DNA of 64,000 nucleotides from an uncultured Pelagibacteraceae bacterium. Its GTDB lineage: Bacteria; Pseudomonadota; Alphaproteobacteria; Pelagibacterales; Pelagibacteraceae. Position 1 is the stretch's first letter. The number at the start of each line of letters is the position of its first letter. The notes below the pieces were generated by a model. It worked only from the letters and a program-made list of their open reading frames with translations. It was not told the DNA's origin and searched no databases. Below, piece after piece: positions 46,096-54,620 of this stretch. The stretch lies in assembly GCA_902586485.1 (NCBI GenBank), contig CACIHO010000002.1:62001-126000 (forward strand), in the 5' to 3' direction. The translations under genes were made by a program, and so were the position numbers.

Positions 46096-46123
46096 AAGGG
46101 GGCTTTTTAGCCCCCTTTTTTTT
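46096..46123 (+). terminator. Rho-independent terminator between dctP and dctQ (TRAP 1)
   Basis: AAGGGGGCT and AGCCCCCTT form a nine-base-pair stem with a TTTT loop, followed by a run of eight T (46116-46123). It lies 22 bases after the dctP stop and 40 bases before dctQ. It is a strong terminator, so partial readthrough would set binding protein well above permease. Confidence 0.9.
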
Positions 46124-46163
46124 AATTGAATTAATTAAGAAAATTAAGATAAGTTAGTTAAAT

Positions 46164-46748
46164 ATGTACTCTTATATAAAATTTGCAGATACTCTTAGTA
46201 CCTCAATGGGTAAAGCCTTCTCATGGTGCATAGTAATTTTGATGGGAGGAACATGTTATGAGGTTATCATGGCTTACGCATTTAATGCTCCTACTTTATG
46301 GAATTTTGATTTCAGTTTACAAATGTATGGAGCGATATTTATGATGGCTGGAGCTTACACTTTAGCAACAGAAGCTCACGTTAGAGGAGATGTTATTTAC
46401 AGGCTGTTCCCAACTAAAGTTCAAGGATGGATTGATTTAATATTATATTTCATCTTCTTTTTTCCAGGGGTGATTGCACTTGCATTTTATGGATATGAAT
46501 ATGCAGCTAAAGCATGGATGGTGAAAGAAACAAGTTGGAATAGTCCAGCACAAATTCAAATTTATATGGCAAAATCATTAATACCTTTATCAGGCATACT
46601 TCTTACACTCCAAGGAATTAGTGAAGTATTTAGAGCAATTATTTGTATTAGAACAGGACATTGGCCAGAGAGAGATGCCGGTGCTGAAGAAACTGAAAAA
46701 ATTTTAATGAGAAAATCTAAAGAGGAAGAAAAAATAGATGTTGTTTAG
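46164..46748 (+). CDS. TRAP transporter small permease DctQ (TRAP 1)
   Basis: A 194-residue membrane protein with four hydrophobic segments, the usual DctQ form. The segment EAHVRGDVIYRLFPTKVQ is the family hallmark. The C-terminus is a charged cytoplasmic tail. It forms the membrane complex with DctM, which starts within its end (11-base overlap). It sits after the terminator that follows dctP. Confidence 0.92.
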   Translation: MYSYIKFADTLSTSMGKAFSWCIVILMGGTCYEVIMAYAFNAPTLWNFDFSLQMYGAIFMMAGAYTLATEAHVRGDVIYRLFPTKVQGWIDLILYFIFFFPGVIALAFYGYEYAAKAWMVKETSWNSPAQIQIYMAKSLIPLSGILLTLQGISEVFRAIICIRTGHWPERDAGAEETEKILMRKSKEEEKIDVV

Positions 46749-48099
46749 TTTAACAAATCCAGAAATTGCTATTTTAATGATGGTGATATTTCTGTTTGCT
46801 GTATTACTCGGATTTCCTATTGCATTTACTTTAATGGCAATGGGTTTAGGATTTGGGTATTACGCATATTTTGATCCCTCAAGAATGGATCATTTATTAG
46901 ATAATAGGATATTTAATTTATTTGTTTCAAATACCTACTCTGTCATGGATAACCATGTCCTCACCGCCGTACCATTGTTTTTATTTATGGGATATTTAGT
47001 TGAAAGAGCAGGCATAGTTGCAAGATTATTTTATGCCATAAGACTTGCATCTCATTCTCTTCCAGCATCAATGGCAGTTGCTGCCCTAGTTACTTGCACT
47101 TTATTTTCTACAGCAACGGGTATAATTGGAGCAGTTGTGACTTTAATGGGTTTGCTTGCTTGGCCTGCAATGGTCAAAGCTGGTTATGATAAGAAATTTG
47201 CATCAGGAGTAATATGTGCTGGAGGATGTTTAGGAATTTTAATTCCTCCTAGCATTATGCTTATTGTTTATGCAGTAATAGCTCAGTTATCTCCATTAAG
47301 ATTATTTGCAGCAGCAATATTTCCTGGTTTGATGTTAGCAGGTTTATATATTTTATATGCAATTATTTTGGCTTATTTTAATCCATCAGTTGCACCTAAG
47401 CCTCCTAAAGAAGAAATTCCACCAAGATCTGTAATATTAAAAGAAGTTTTGGTTTCATTCTTACCATTATTTTCATTAATTATCTTAGTATTAGGAAGCA
47501 TTCTTGCTGGCTTAGCTACCCCAGCAGAAGCTGCAGGTGTTGGAGCTTTTGGAGCGTTAGTTTTATCTTTCTTTTATAAATCTCTAAAATGGAAAAATTT
47601 TAAAGAGTCAGTATTTCTTACTGCAAAAACTACCGCAATGATTATGTGGTTGTTTATTGGATCTTGGACGTTTGCGTCAGTATTTTCATATTTAGGAGGA
47701 CATGAAGTATTTGAGCATTTTTTTAAATCAATGGATATACAACCTTGGCAATTTTTAGTCATTACACAAATTATAATTTTCTTATTAGGCTGGCCATTAG
47801 AGTGGACAGAAATATTAATTATATTTGTTCCAATATTTTTACCTTTAGTAGAATTTTTTGGAGTTAACCCTTATTTTTTTGCAATGTTAATTGCTTTAAA
47901 TTTACAAACATCATTTTTAACCCCCCCCATGGCCATGTCGGCTTATTACTTAAAAGGTGTGCAATCTAAAAATGTTGAATTAATTGAGGTATTTAAAGGC
48001 ATCATGCCATTCTTAGCGATTGTTATTTTTGGAATGGTTTTAATGTATTTATTTCCAGGTATAGCTTTGTGGTTACCTGATCAATTATTTGCTAACTAA
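46738..48099 (+). CDS. TRAP transporter large permease DctM (TRAP 1)
   Basis: A 453-residue polytopic membrane protein of the usual DctM length. It has the family segments FALAVLLGFPIAFTL-like (FAVLLGFPIAFTLM), LFMGYLVERAG, FSTATGIIGAVVTLMG, GCLGILIPPSIMLIVY and NLQTSFLTPPMAMSAYYL. It contains the Na+-coupled substrate path. The start overlaps dctQ by 11 bases. The amidase gene begins four bases after its stop. Confidence 0.94.
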   Translation: MLFSLTNPEIAILMMVIFLFAVLLGFPIAFTLMAMGLGFGYYAYFDPSRMDHLLDNRIFNLFVSNTYSVMDNHVLTAVPLFLFMGYLVERAGIVARLFYAIRLASHSLPASMAVAALVTCTLFSTATGIIGAVVTLMGLLAWPAMVKAGYDKKFASGVICAGGCLGILIPPSIMLIVYAVIAQLSPLRLFAAAIFPGLMLAGLYILYAIILAYFNPSVAPKPPKEEIPPRSVILKEVLVSFLPLFSLIILVLGSILAGLATPAEAAGVGAFGALVLSFFYKSLKWKNFKESVFLTAKTTAMIMWLFIGSWTFASVFSYLGGHEVFEHFFKSMDIQPWQFLVITQIIIFLLGWPLEWTEILIIFVPIFLPLVEFFGVNPYFFAMLIALNLQTSFLTPPMAMSAYYLKGVQSKNVELIEVFKGIMPFLAIVIFGMVLMYLFPGIALWLPDQLFAN

Positions 48100-48103
48100 C
48101 TTG

Positions 48104-49441
48104 ATGAATGAAATTGTAAATTTTTCTGTTCAAGAATTAATAAATAAAATTTCAAATTCTCAAATTACTTCTGTCGAAATATGTGAAGCATATATTAAGA
48201 GAATTAATAAGTTTGAAAAAGATATAAATGCTTGGGCTTTTTTTGACAAAGAATTACTATTGGAAAAAGCCAAAGAGTCAGATGCTTACAAAAAATCTGG
48301 AAAACCCATTGGTCCACTACATGGTATTCCTGTAGCGATTAAAGATATTGTTGGTACTTTAGATATGCCAACCGAATGTGGTACACCGATAAGAAAAGGT
48401 AAATCTTATTCACAGAATGCAGAAATAGTTGATTTATTAACTTCTTCAGGGGCTATTGTGATGGGTAAAACTGTTACTACTGAATTAGCATATTTAAATC
48501 CCTCCAAAACAAAAAACCCACACGATTATTCACGAACACCAGGAGGATCATCAAGTGGTTCTGCTGCAGTTATCGCATCTTATATGGCTCCACTTTCAAT
48601 AGGATCACAAACTGGTGGCTCAATAATTAGACCAGCATCTTATTGCGGTGTTGTTGGATACAAACCTTCATTTGGTTTGATTTCTAGAAATGGAGTATTA
48701 AAGACTTCCGAAAAACTTGACCATTTAGGAGTTTTTGGAAAAACAGTTGAGGACATAGCATATTTAGTTAAAGAGTTAATTAAAAAAGATTCCCATGACC
48801 CTGCCACTGTTTATTATTCTTCAAATAATATGGTCGACGCTGTAAAAAAAGGTCCTTTATATGAACCTAAGTTCATATTTTATAAAACTGAATTTTGGAA
48901 AGCAATTGACAAAAAATCTAAGGAAGCTTTTGAATATTTTATAAAGTCATTTAAAAAAAATATTGAAGTTCATGATACTCCATCTTATTTTAAAGATATC
49001 CACAAATATCATCAAATAATTTATGAAACTGATCTAGCTAATAATTTTAGTGATTATTACAAAAATTATAAATCAAAACTTTCAAAAATTATGCAAACTG
49101 CAATTTCAAATGGAAGAAAACATTCTGCAAGAGAATATGCTGAAGCAATAGATTTTATGAAAAGAAGCTATGATTCTTATAAAGAAGTATTCGAGGACTA
49201 TCACGGGGTTTTATCACCATCCAGCCCAGGTGTTGCTCTTAAGGGTCTTAAAAGCACTGGATCAGCTGATTTCAATAAAGTTTGGTCTTACCTAGGAACG
49301 CCTTGTATTTCACTTCCTTTACTTCAAGGCGAAAATAATTTACCATTAGGCATTCAAGTTATTGGAGAGAAATATGACGATAATCGTTTCTTAGGAGTTT
49401 CCAGTTGGCTTGAAAAGGAAAGTGAGAAATTTAATGAATAA
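48104..49441 (+). CDS. Amidase (amidase-signature family)
   Basis: A 445-residue amidase-signature hydrolase. The Ser-cisSer-Lys triad is visible: Lys in VAIKDIVGT, Ser in GGSSSGSAAVIAS and the nucleophile Ser in SQTGGSIIRPASYCG. The track starts at a TTG inside dctM (48089). The ATG at 48104, four bases after the dctM stop, is the more likely start. Substrates of this family range from amides to GatA-type acyl groups, and GatA itself is excluded because gatB/C are absent and the sequence is diverged. Being in the TRAP 1 operon, it may hydrolyse the imported compound. Confidence 0.9.
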   Translation: MNEIVNFSVQELINKISNSQITSVEICEAYIKRINKFEKDINAWAFFDKELLLEKAKESDAYKKSGKPIGPLHGIPVAIKDIVGTLDMPTECGTPIRKGKSYSQNAEIVDLLTSSGAIVMGKTVTTELAYLNPSKTKNPHDYSRTPGGSSSGSAAVIASYMAPLSIGSQTGGSIIRPASYCGVVGYKPSFGLISRNGVLKTSEKLDHLGVFGKTVEDIAYLVKELIKKDSHDPATVYYSSNNMVDAVKKGPLYEPKFIFYKTEFWKAIDKKSKEAFEYFIKSFKKNIEVHDTPSYFKDIHKYHQIIYETDLANNFSDYYKNYKSKLSKIMQTAISNGRKHSAREYAEAIDFMKRSYDSYKEVFEDYHGVLSPSSPGVALKGLKSTGSADFNKVWSYLGTPCISLPLLQGENNLPLGIQVIGEKYDDNRFLGVSSWLEKESEKFNE

Positions 49442-49610
49442 ACTTGTAACACTAATAGGACTTTCTTTTGCAATCTTTTTTCTTATAGGTTTAGCAACAA
49501 CACTTACTAGATCTATGATGATAGGTTTCTTTGATGTATTACCAGTATATATATTGATGATACTTGCGATATCGATGATGTTATACGAAGCCTTTTTTGA
49601 CAAAAAATAA
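49434..49610 (+). CDS. Small two-helix membrane protein
   Basis: A 58-residue protein with two hydrophobic segments (LVTLIGLSFAIFFLIGLA and FFDVLPVYILMILAISMM) and a short basic/acidic end. The track begins at 49410, but the ATG at 49434 (MNKLVTLIG), overlapping the amidase stop by eight bases, is the natural start for a coupled gene. I do not recognise the family. It is the last gene of the TRAP 1 operon. Confidence 0.65.
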   Translation: MNKLVTLIGLSFAIFFLIGLATTLTRSMMIGFFDVLPVYILMILAISMMLYEAFFDKK

Positions 49611-49707
49611 ATTTAATAATTCTTAAATTTACTACCTCTGATTGTATTATATTCTTTAATAGGAATTTAACTCTAGACTTAAACATACAATTGTAATTTA
49701 ATCTGTG

Positions 49708-49821
49708 CAGTTAATTAACAAAGAAGAGGAGATACAAATGATTAAAGAAAAAAAATCATTGAAGGTTTCTAGATCACCTTCAAGAAGAAAGTTCTTTAAA
49801 ACTGCAGCTGCAACTGGTGTT
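49708..49821 (+). repeat. DctP leader and Tat signal region, copy 2 of duplicated sequence
   Basis: This matches 44892-45000: the same CAGTTAATTAAC start, a GAGGAG ribosome binding site and nearly the same first 28 codons. The spacer between the 12-base start and the ATG is five bases longer here (30 against 25). Confidence 0.75.
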
Positions 49822-50871
49822 GCTGCTGTTGCAGCATCATCTTTATCTGCTCCAGCTGTTGCCAAAGAGAGAATAGAAGCTTCTATGGTAGCTACTTGGC
49901 CAAGAGATTTTCCAGGCCTTGGAACTGGTGCACAAAGACTTGCTCAAAGATTGAGTGATATGAGTGACGGTAGAATTCAAGTTACTTATTATGCTGCTAA
50001 TGAAAGGGTAAAAGCATTTGACTCGTTTGATGAAGTTGCTTCAGGAAATTCTCAAATGTATCATGGTGCTGATTACTACTGGGTTAAAAAACACCCTGCA
50101 TTTGGATATTTTACTGCCGTTCCATTTGGTTTCACATATGCTGAAATGAATGCGTGGTTAAAATTTGCTGGTGGACAAGAGTTGTGGGATGAGTTGACTG
50201 ATGATTTTGGAACACAAAGTTTTGCTGCTGGTAACACTGGAGTGCAAATGGGTGGTTGGTTCAATAAAAAAATTAGATCAGCTAATGATATTAAGGGTTT
50301 AAAAATGCGTATGCCTGGTTTAGGAGGACAAGTACTTGGAAAACTTGGTGGCTCTCCAATTTCACTTCCAGGTGGACAAATCTATGAAAACCTTGTGTCT
50401 GGTGCAATTGATGCAACGGAATGGGTAGGACCTTGGAATGATGAGGCTTTCAAGTTTTATGAAGCAGCCAAGTATTATTACTATCCAGGAATGCACGAAC
50501 CAGGATCAACCCTATGTTGTGGCGTAAATAAATCTTGGTTCACAAGTCTAACTAAGTCAGATCAGTTGATTATAAAAACTGCTTGTGATTGGGCTGATAC
50601 AACTACTATGGCAGAATATAATGCAAAAAATGGAGCAGCATTAGATCGTTTAGTAAACGAAAATGGAGTTAAACTTGAGAAGTTTAACGATAAAGTTTAT
50701 GACGCTTTTGCTAAAGGTGCTGCAGAAGTTTTTGACGAAGTTCAGCAACATAGTGCCCTTGCTCAGAAAGTGCATGCTGCTTTTGTTAAAGGACGAAAAG
50801 AAATAGGTGCTTGGACAAACTTGTCTGACTCACCGTACATTTCTCAAAGAAATAGAGCATTAGGAGTATAA
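49738..50871 (+). CDS. TRAP transporter substrate-binding protein DctP, copy 2 (TakP-like, Tat-exported)
   Basis: A 377-residue periplasmic binding protein. The Tat signal is PSRRKFFKTAAATG, and the mature part starts near AKERIEASM. The ligand-site segment ATEWVGPWNDEAF followed by YYYYPGMHEPGS strongly resembles the TakP/lactate-binding branch, which binds 2-oxo acids or lactate with a cation. The track starts at a GTG (49705). The ATG at 49738 is preceded by AGAAGAGGAG and mirrors copy 1, so it is preferred. It is followed by a terminator. Confidence 0.92.
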   Translation: MIKEKKSLKVSRSPSRRKFFKTAAATGVAAVAASSLSAPAVAKERIEASMVATWPRDFPGLGTGAQRLAQRLSDMSDGRIQVTYYAANERVKAFDSFDEVASGNSQMYHGADYYWVKKHPAFGYFTAVPFGFTYAEMNAWLKFAGGQELWDELTDDFGTQSFAAGNTGVQMGGWFNKKIRSANDIKGLKMRMPGLGGQVLGKLGGSPISLPGGQIYENLVSGAIDATEWVGPWNDEAFKFYEAAKYYYYPGMHEPGSTLCCGVNKSWFTSLTKSDQLIIKTACDWADTTTMAEYNAKNGAALDRLVNENGVKLEKFNDKVYDAFAKGAAEVFDEVQQHSALAQKVHAAFVKGRKEIGAWTNLSDSPYISQRNRALGV

Positions 50872-50890
50872 TTTAATTCTAATTAATACT

Positions 50891-50918
50891 AGAGGGCCCT
50901 TAAATGGGCCCTCTTTTT
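50891..50918 (+). terminator. Rho-independent terminator between dctP and dctQ (TRAP 2)
   Basis: AGAGGGCCC and GGGCCCTCT form a nine-base-pair stem with a six-base loop, followed by TTTTT. It starts 19 bases after the dctP stop and precedes dctQ by 24 bases. The position is the same as in TRAP 1, but the sequence is different. Confidence 0.88.
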
Positions 50919-50942
50919 ATATATCATTAAAAGTTTTGTCAT

Positions 50943-51926
50943 ATGATTGAGAAAAAAAACTTATCTATTTTAATAAGAATATTTAGTTATTCTATTTTAA
51001 CATTAACATTAATTTTTTTAATAAATAATGTTTTAACAGTTTGGTTTGATTGGCCAGGAGTTAAAAAACTTTTTTCTCACTATGAAATATTTGGTTTTAA
51101 AAAATTAAATGAACCTTTAGAGGGACTTTCGATGAGTCTGTCGTATATTCAATTATTATTTTATTTTTTATCTTTTATAGGAGTTATAATGTTTGTTTTA
51201 AAATCTTTAAAACAAACATTACAAACAGATTCAGAAATACTAAAAAAAATAACAGCATACATTATTAGATCTTCATTCTGGGCAGTGTTAATTGTTGGAG
51301 TAGCAGATTTTTTAATCTCATTTATGGTTGTAGAAAAATTGGTTGAGCCAATTTTTGGGGAACAAGTTAAAATTAATTTAGTAAAACCTGCTTTCAGAAT
51401 TTCATATATACATTTCCCACTTATAATAGCTTCTTTTGTAATTGGTTATTTCACAAGATCTGTAGGATTTATTTGGTTAGCAGTTTTAGTAGTTGGAAGT
51501 GAATTCTTGATAGTTGTATCAAGATTTATATTTCAATATGAACAAGCTTTTCAAGGAGATCTTGTTCGTTTTTGGTATGCTGCGCTTTATCTTTTTGCAA
51601 GTGCATATGCATTAATTCACGAAGGTCATGTAAGAGTTGATGTTTTGTATGCTAATTTTAGTGAGAGAAAGAAGGCATGGACGAATGCAATTGGATCTCT
51701 CATTTTAGGCATTCCTTTATGTTTGATAGTTATATTTTTGGGTATGGGTGGTAAAGCTAGTATCATTAATGGTCCAGTAATTTCATTTGAAATTACTCAG
51801 CAAGGTTCGAATGGATTATATTTACTTTATTTAATGGCAGTTTACTTAGCAGTATTTGCAGTAAGTATGTTAACTCAATTCACAAGTTATTTTATGAGTA
51901 GTAGTCACAAACTTTTAAATAATTAA
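50943..51926 (+). CDS. TRAP transporter small permease DctQ, long form (TRAP 2)
   Basis: A 327-residue protein, much longer than a normal DctQ (about 160-200). The DctQ domain proper is in the C-terminal half (YLFASAYALIHEGHVRVDVLY is the hallmark, near residue 225). The first 150 or so residues add about four hydrophobic segments and polar loops with FDWPGVKKLFSHYE. The extended form is found with large TRAP subunits of the mannitol/chloroaromatic type. It is followed three bases later by the extended DctM. Confidence 0.88.
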   Translation: MIEKKNLSILIRIFSYSILTLTLIFLINNVLTVWFDWPGVKKLFSHYEIFGFKKLNEPLEGLSMSLSYIQLLFYFLSFIGVIMFVLKSLKQTLQTDSEILKKITAYIIRSSFWAVLIVGVADFLISFMVVEKLVEPIFGEQVKINLVKPAFRISYIHFPLIIASFVIGYFTRSVGFIWLAVLVVGSEFLIVVSRFIFQYEQAFQGDLVRFWYAALYLFASAYALIHEGHVRVDVLYANFSERKKAWTNAIGSLILGIPLCLIVIFLGMGGKASIINGPVISFEITQQGSNGLYLLYLMAVYLAVFAVSMLTQFTSYFMSSSHKLLNN

Positions 51927-51929
51927 ATA

Positions 51930-54581
51930 ATGGAACATTTATTTTTAGCTTTACTGGTAATTATAATGATTGGAGCTTTGGCATCTGGTTTTCCAGTAGC
52001 TTTTGCACTACCTGGATCAGCGATAATTTCAATAGGACTAGCTGCTTTTTTCGGTTATTTATTTGCAGGAGACCCCAGTGCTTATTTTGCTGTTGATGGG
52101 CCTAAAGAATGGTTAACTGCTGGTATTACTAATTTTAGGAGTAATTATTGGGATGTAGAAACAGACACCTTAATTGCGATCCCATTGTTTATCTTTATGG
52201 GGATAATGTTGCAAAAATCAAAAATTGCAGAAGACCTTTTAGTTACTATGGGACAACTATTTGGACCAATTCCAGGAGGGCTTGGTATTTCTGTTATCTT
52301 TGTAGGTGCATTACTTGCAGCGACAACCGGAATAGTTGGAGCAACAGTAATAGCAATGGGACTAATTTCTTTACCCACAATGTTAAATAATAAATATGAC
52401 AAAAGATTAGCAAGTGGAATTGTTTGTTCCTCTGGTACACTTGGTCAAATTATACCTCCTTCAATTGTCTTAATTATCATTGCTGATCAATTGGCAAGTG
52501 CCGCTGACGTTGCAAATACTATGCGTCAGACTGATTATAAAATTTTAACTGGCGAATTTAATATGCCTGGAGAATTTAGAGTAGGGTCTACTTCAGCTGG
52601 AGATATGTTTTTAGGAGCATTATTACCAGGATTAGTTTTGGTTGGATTGTATATGCTTTACATATTTGTGTATGCAAGATTAAACCCAAAAGCAGCTCCT
52701 CCTGTTCCATTTAAAGGAAATTTTGATTCTAAATTTTGGATCAAAGTTATTTTAGTAATTATTCCACCACTTGCTCTAATCTTTGCAGTTTTAGGATCTA
52801 TACTTATGGGTATTGCTACAGTAAATCAGGCTGGATCAATAGGTGCTATTGGTGCAACAATGATGGCAGGCTATCGATTGCATCAGGGTAAAAAGAACGC
52901 ATACTATCCAATAATAATTGCAATCGTATCTTTAATTCCAATTTATTTTTTATCTAAAAATTATAACTTAAATATTAAAGCTGTTGACACTAGAGATCTA
53001 GGCGCAATATTAATTGCATTATTTTTTACAATTACATTTTTAGCAAGTGTTGTATGGAGTTTTTGGAGAGCATTTAAAATAGATGATGTTTTAAAAGAAG
53101 TTGTTGTAGAAACTTGTGTAACTACCTCAATGGTATTTATAATTCTACTCGGAGCAGCAATGTTAACCTCTGGATTTAGGGCATTTGGAGGTGAAGAGTT
53201 AGTAAGAGACTTTCTTCAAGATTTACCAGGAGGGTTTTGGACTCAGTTCGTTGTTGTAATGATAGTCATCTTTTTATTGGGTTTCTTTCTTGATTTTATT
53301 GAAATAGCTGTAGTTGTCGTTCCTATTATTGCTCCTATATTATTAGCTGAACCCGGTGCGAATGTAAGTGCAATTTGGCTTGGTGTTATGATTGGGGTAA
53401 ATTTACAAACTTCATTTTTAACTCCACCATTTGGATTTGCTTTATTTTATTTAAAAGGAGTAGCTTCAAAACTTGTCACTACTTTAAATATTTGGAAAGG
53501 AGTTGTTCCGTTTATTATTTTACAATTGATAGGTCTTGGAATTGTTGGTTTCTATCCTTCATTGGTTAATTACTTACCAGCGAGAACATATTTAACATCT
53601 AATGTAGCTCCACCACCAATGAATCCAAAACTTCAATATTGCTTACAAGAATATAAATTTGCAATTTATAATAATGAAGAACAAAAAATTACAAATGTAA
53701 TTAAGAATATGCAGAAATTAACTCCAGCAAATCTTCCAGTTGATAAATTAGATATCTTTGAAGAGCATTTTGATAATGCTTTAGGAACTTTTGCTATAGT
53801 TAAAAAATTACAAAAAACTGAGCAAGAATATGATTTATTTACAAAAGATTATAAAGATCTTCATTTCGATGTAAGAAAAATTCAGAAAAAAGTTAGAAAA
53901 ATTGACCAAAAAATAAAAAAGTTAAAAGCTGAAATTAGAAACTTAGACGATGATAATTTATCAGCTAAAAATAAATTAGAATTAAAAATTGAGAATTACG
54001 AGCTAGAAATTAAAGAACTTCAAAATAAAATTCCTGAAAGCTGGAAAACTAAAAATGGAGAGTTTGAAATATTACATAAAGCAAAAAACACAAGAACCAA
54101 GAGATATAGAAAAAACGTTGATGAAGCTTATGAAACTTTAGATCAAATAGTAATGTTTATAAATGATAATGAAAAATTAAAAGAACTTTCGCCAGAAATA
54201 AAAGAATTAAGAAATACTATTGATAATAAAAATTTTGAAAAATCCATTTCAATAATTGATAGTCTTTTTGAAAATCTTGGAGAAATCTCTGGAACAGATG
54301 AATTTGCAAATAAACTTGATGATCTAATTTCTGTCATCGATAATGATGAGATTGATGAGCAGAAGTTAATTGAAACCAGTTCAGAAACTTTTGATCTTTT
54401 CAACTTAGAAGTTTCATGGAGAGATGATGCTAATAAAAATTTATTACCTGAATTAATTAAATACAATGATGTAATTAAACACAATATTGGACTAAGACTT
54501 CAAAGCAGGTTAACTAAAGAACAAGCTAAATTTGTTGCAAGATGTAACTCAGTTCACCGAGATATATCTTTAAACTTTTAA
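51930..54581 (+). CDS. TRAP transporter large permease DctM with C-terminal coiled-coil domain (TRAP 2)
   Basis: An 883-residue protein. Residues 1 to about 560 are a DctM permease (FLFMGIMLQ-type segment as IPLFIFMGIMLQ, AATTGIVGATVIAMG, GTLGQIIPPSIVLII, NLQTSFLTPPFGFALFYL) with extra loops and helices compared with TRAP 1 (for example NTMRQTDYKILTGEFN). From about residue 565 there is a roughly 320-residue charged domain. A coiled coil runs from about residue 629 to 701 (FDVRKIQKKVRKIDQKIKKL and ELKIENYELEIKELQNK), followed by acidic helices. No known domain is recognised there. It is the last gene of the operon. Confidence 0.92.
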   Translation: MEHLFLALLVIIMIGALASGFPVAFALPGSAIISIGLAAFFGYLFAGDPSAYFAVDGPKEWLTAGITNFRSNYWDVETDTLIAIPLFIFMGIMLQKSKIAEDLLVTMGQLFGPIPGGLGISVIFVGALLAATTGIVGATVIAMGLISLPTMLNNKYDKRLASGIVCSSGTLGQIIPPSIVLIIIADQLASAADVANTMRQTDYKILTGEFNMPGEFRVGSTSAGDMFLGALLPGLVLVGLYMLYIFVYARLNPKAAPPVPFKGNFDSKFWIKVILVIIPPLALIFAVLGSILMGIATVNQAGSIGAIGATMMAGYRLHQGKKNAYYPIIIAIVSLIPIYFLSKNYNLNIKAVDTRDLGAILIALFFTITFLASVVWSFWRAFKIDDVLKEVVVETCVTTSMVFIILLGAAMLTSGFRAFGGEELVRDFLQDLPGGFWTQFVVVMIVIFLLGFFLDFIEIAVVVVPIIAPILLAEPGANVSAIWLGVMIGVNLQTSFLTPPFGFALFYLKGVASKLVTTLNIWKGVVPFIILQLIGLGIVGFYPSLVNYLPARTYLTSNVAPPPMNPKLQYCLQEYKFAIYNNEEQKITNVIKNMQKLTPANLPVDKLDIFEEHFDNALGTFAIVKKLQKTEQEYDLFTKDYKDLHFDVRKIQKKVRKIDQKIKKLKAEIRNLDDDNLSAKNKLELKIENYELEIKELQNKIPESWKTKNGEFEILHKAKNTRTKRYRKNVDEAYETLDQIVMFINDNEKLKELSPEIKELRNTIDNKNFEKSISIIDSLFENLGEISGTDEFANKLDDLISVIDNDEIDEQKLIETSSETFDLFNLEVSWRDDANKNLLPELIKYNDVIKHNIGLRLQSRLTKEQAKFVARCNSVHRDISLNF

Positions 54582-54620
54582 TTCTTTAGAATTTGTTTTT
54601 CAATCATTTTTCGATGAGAA

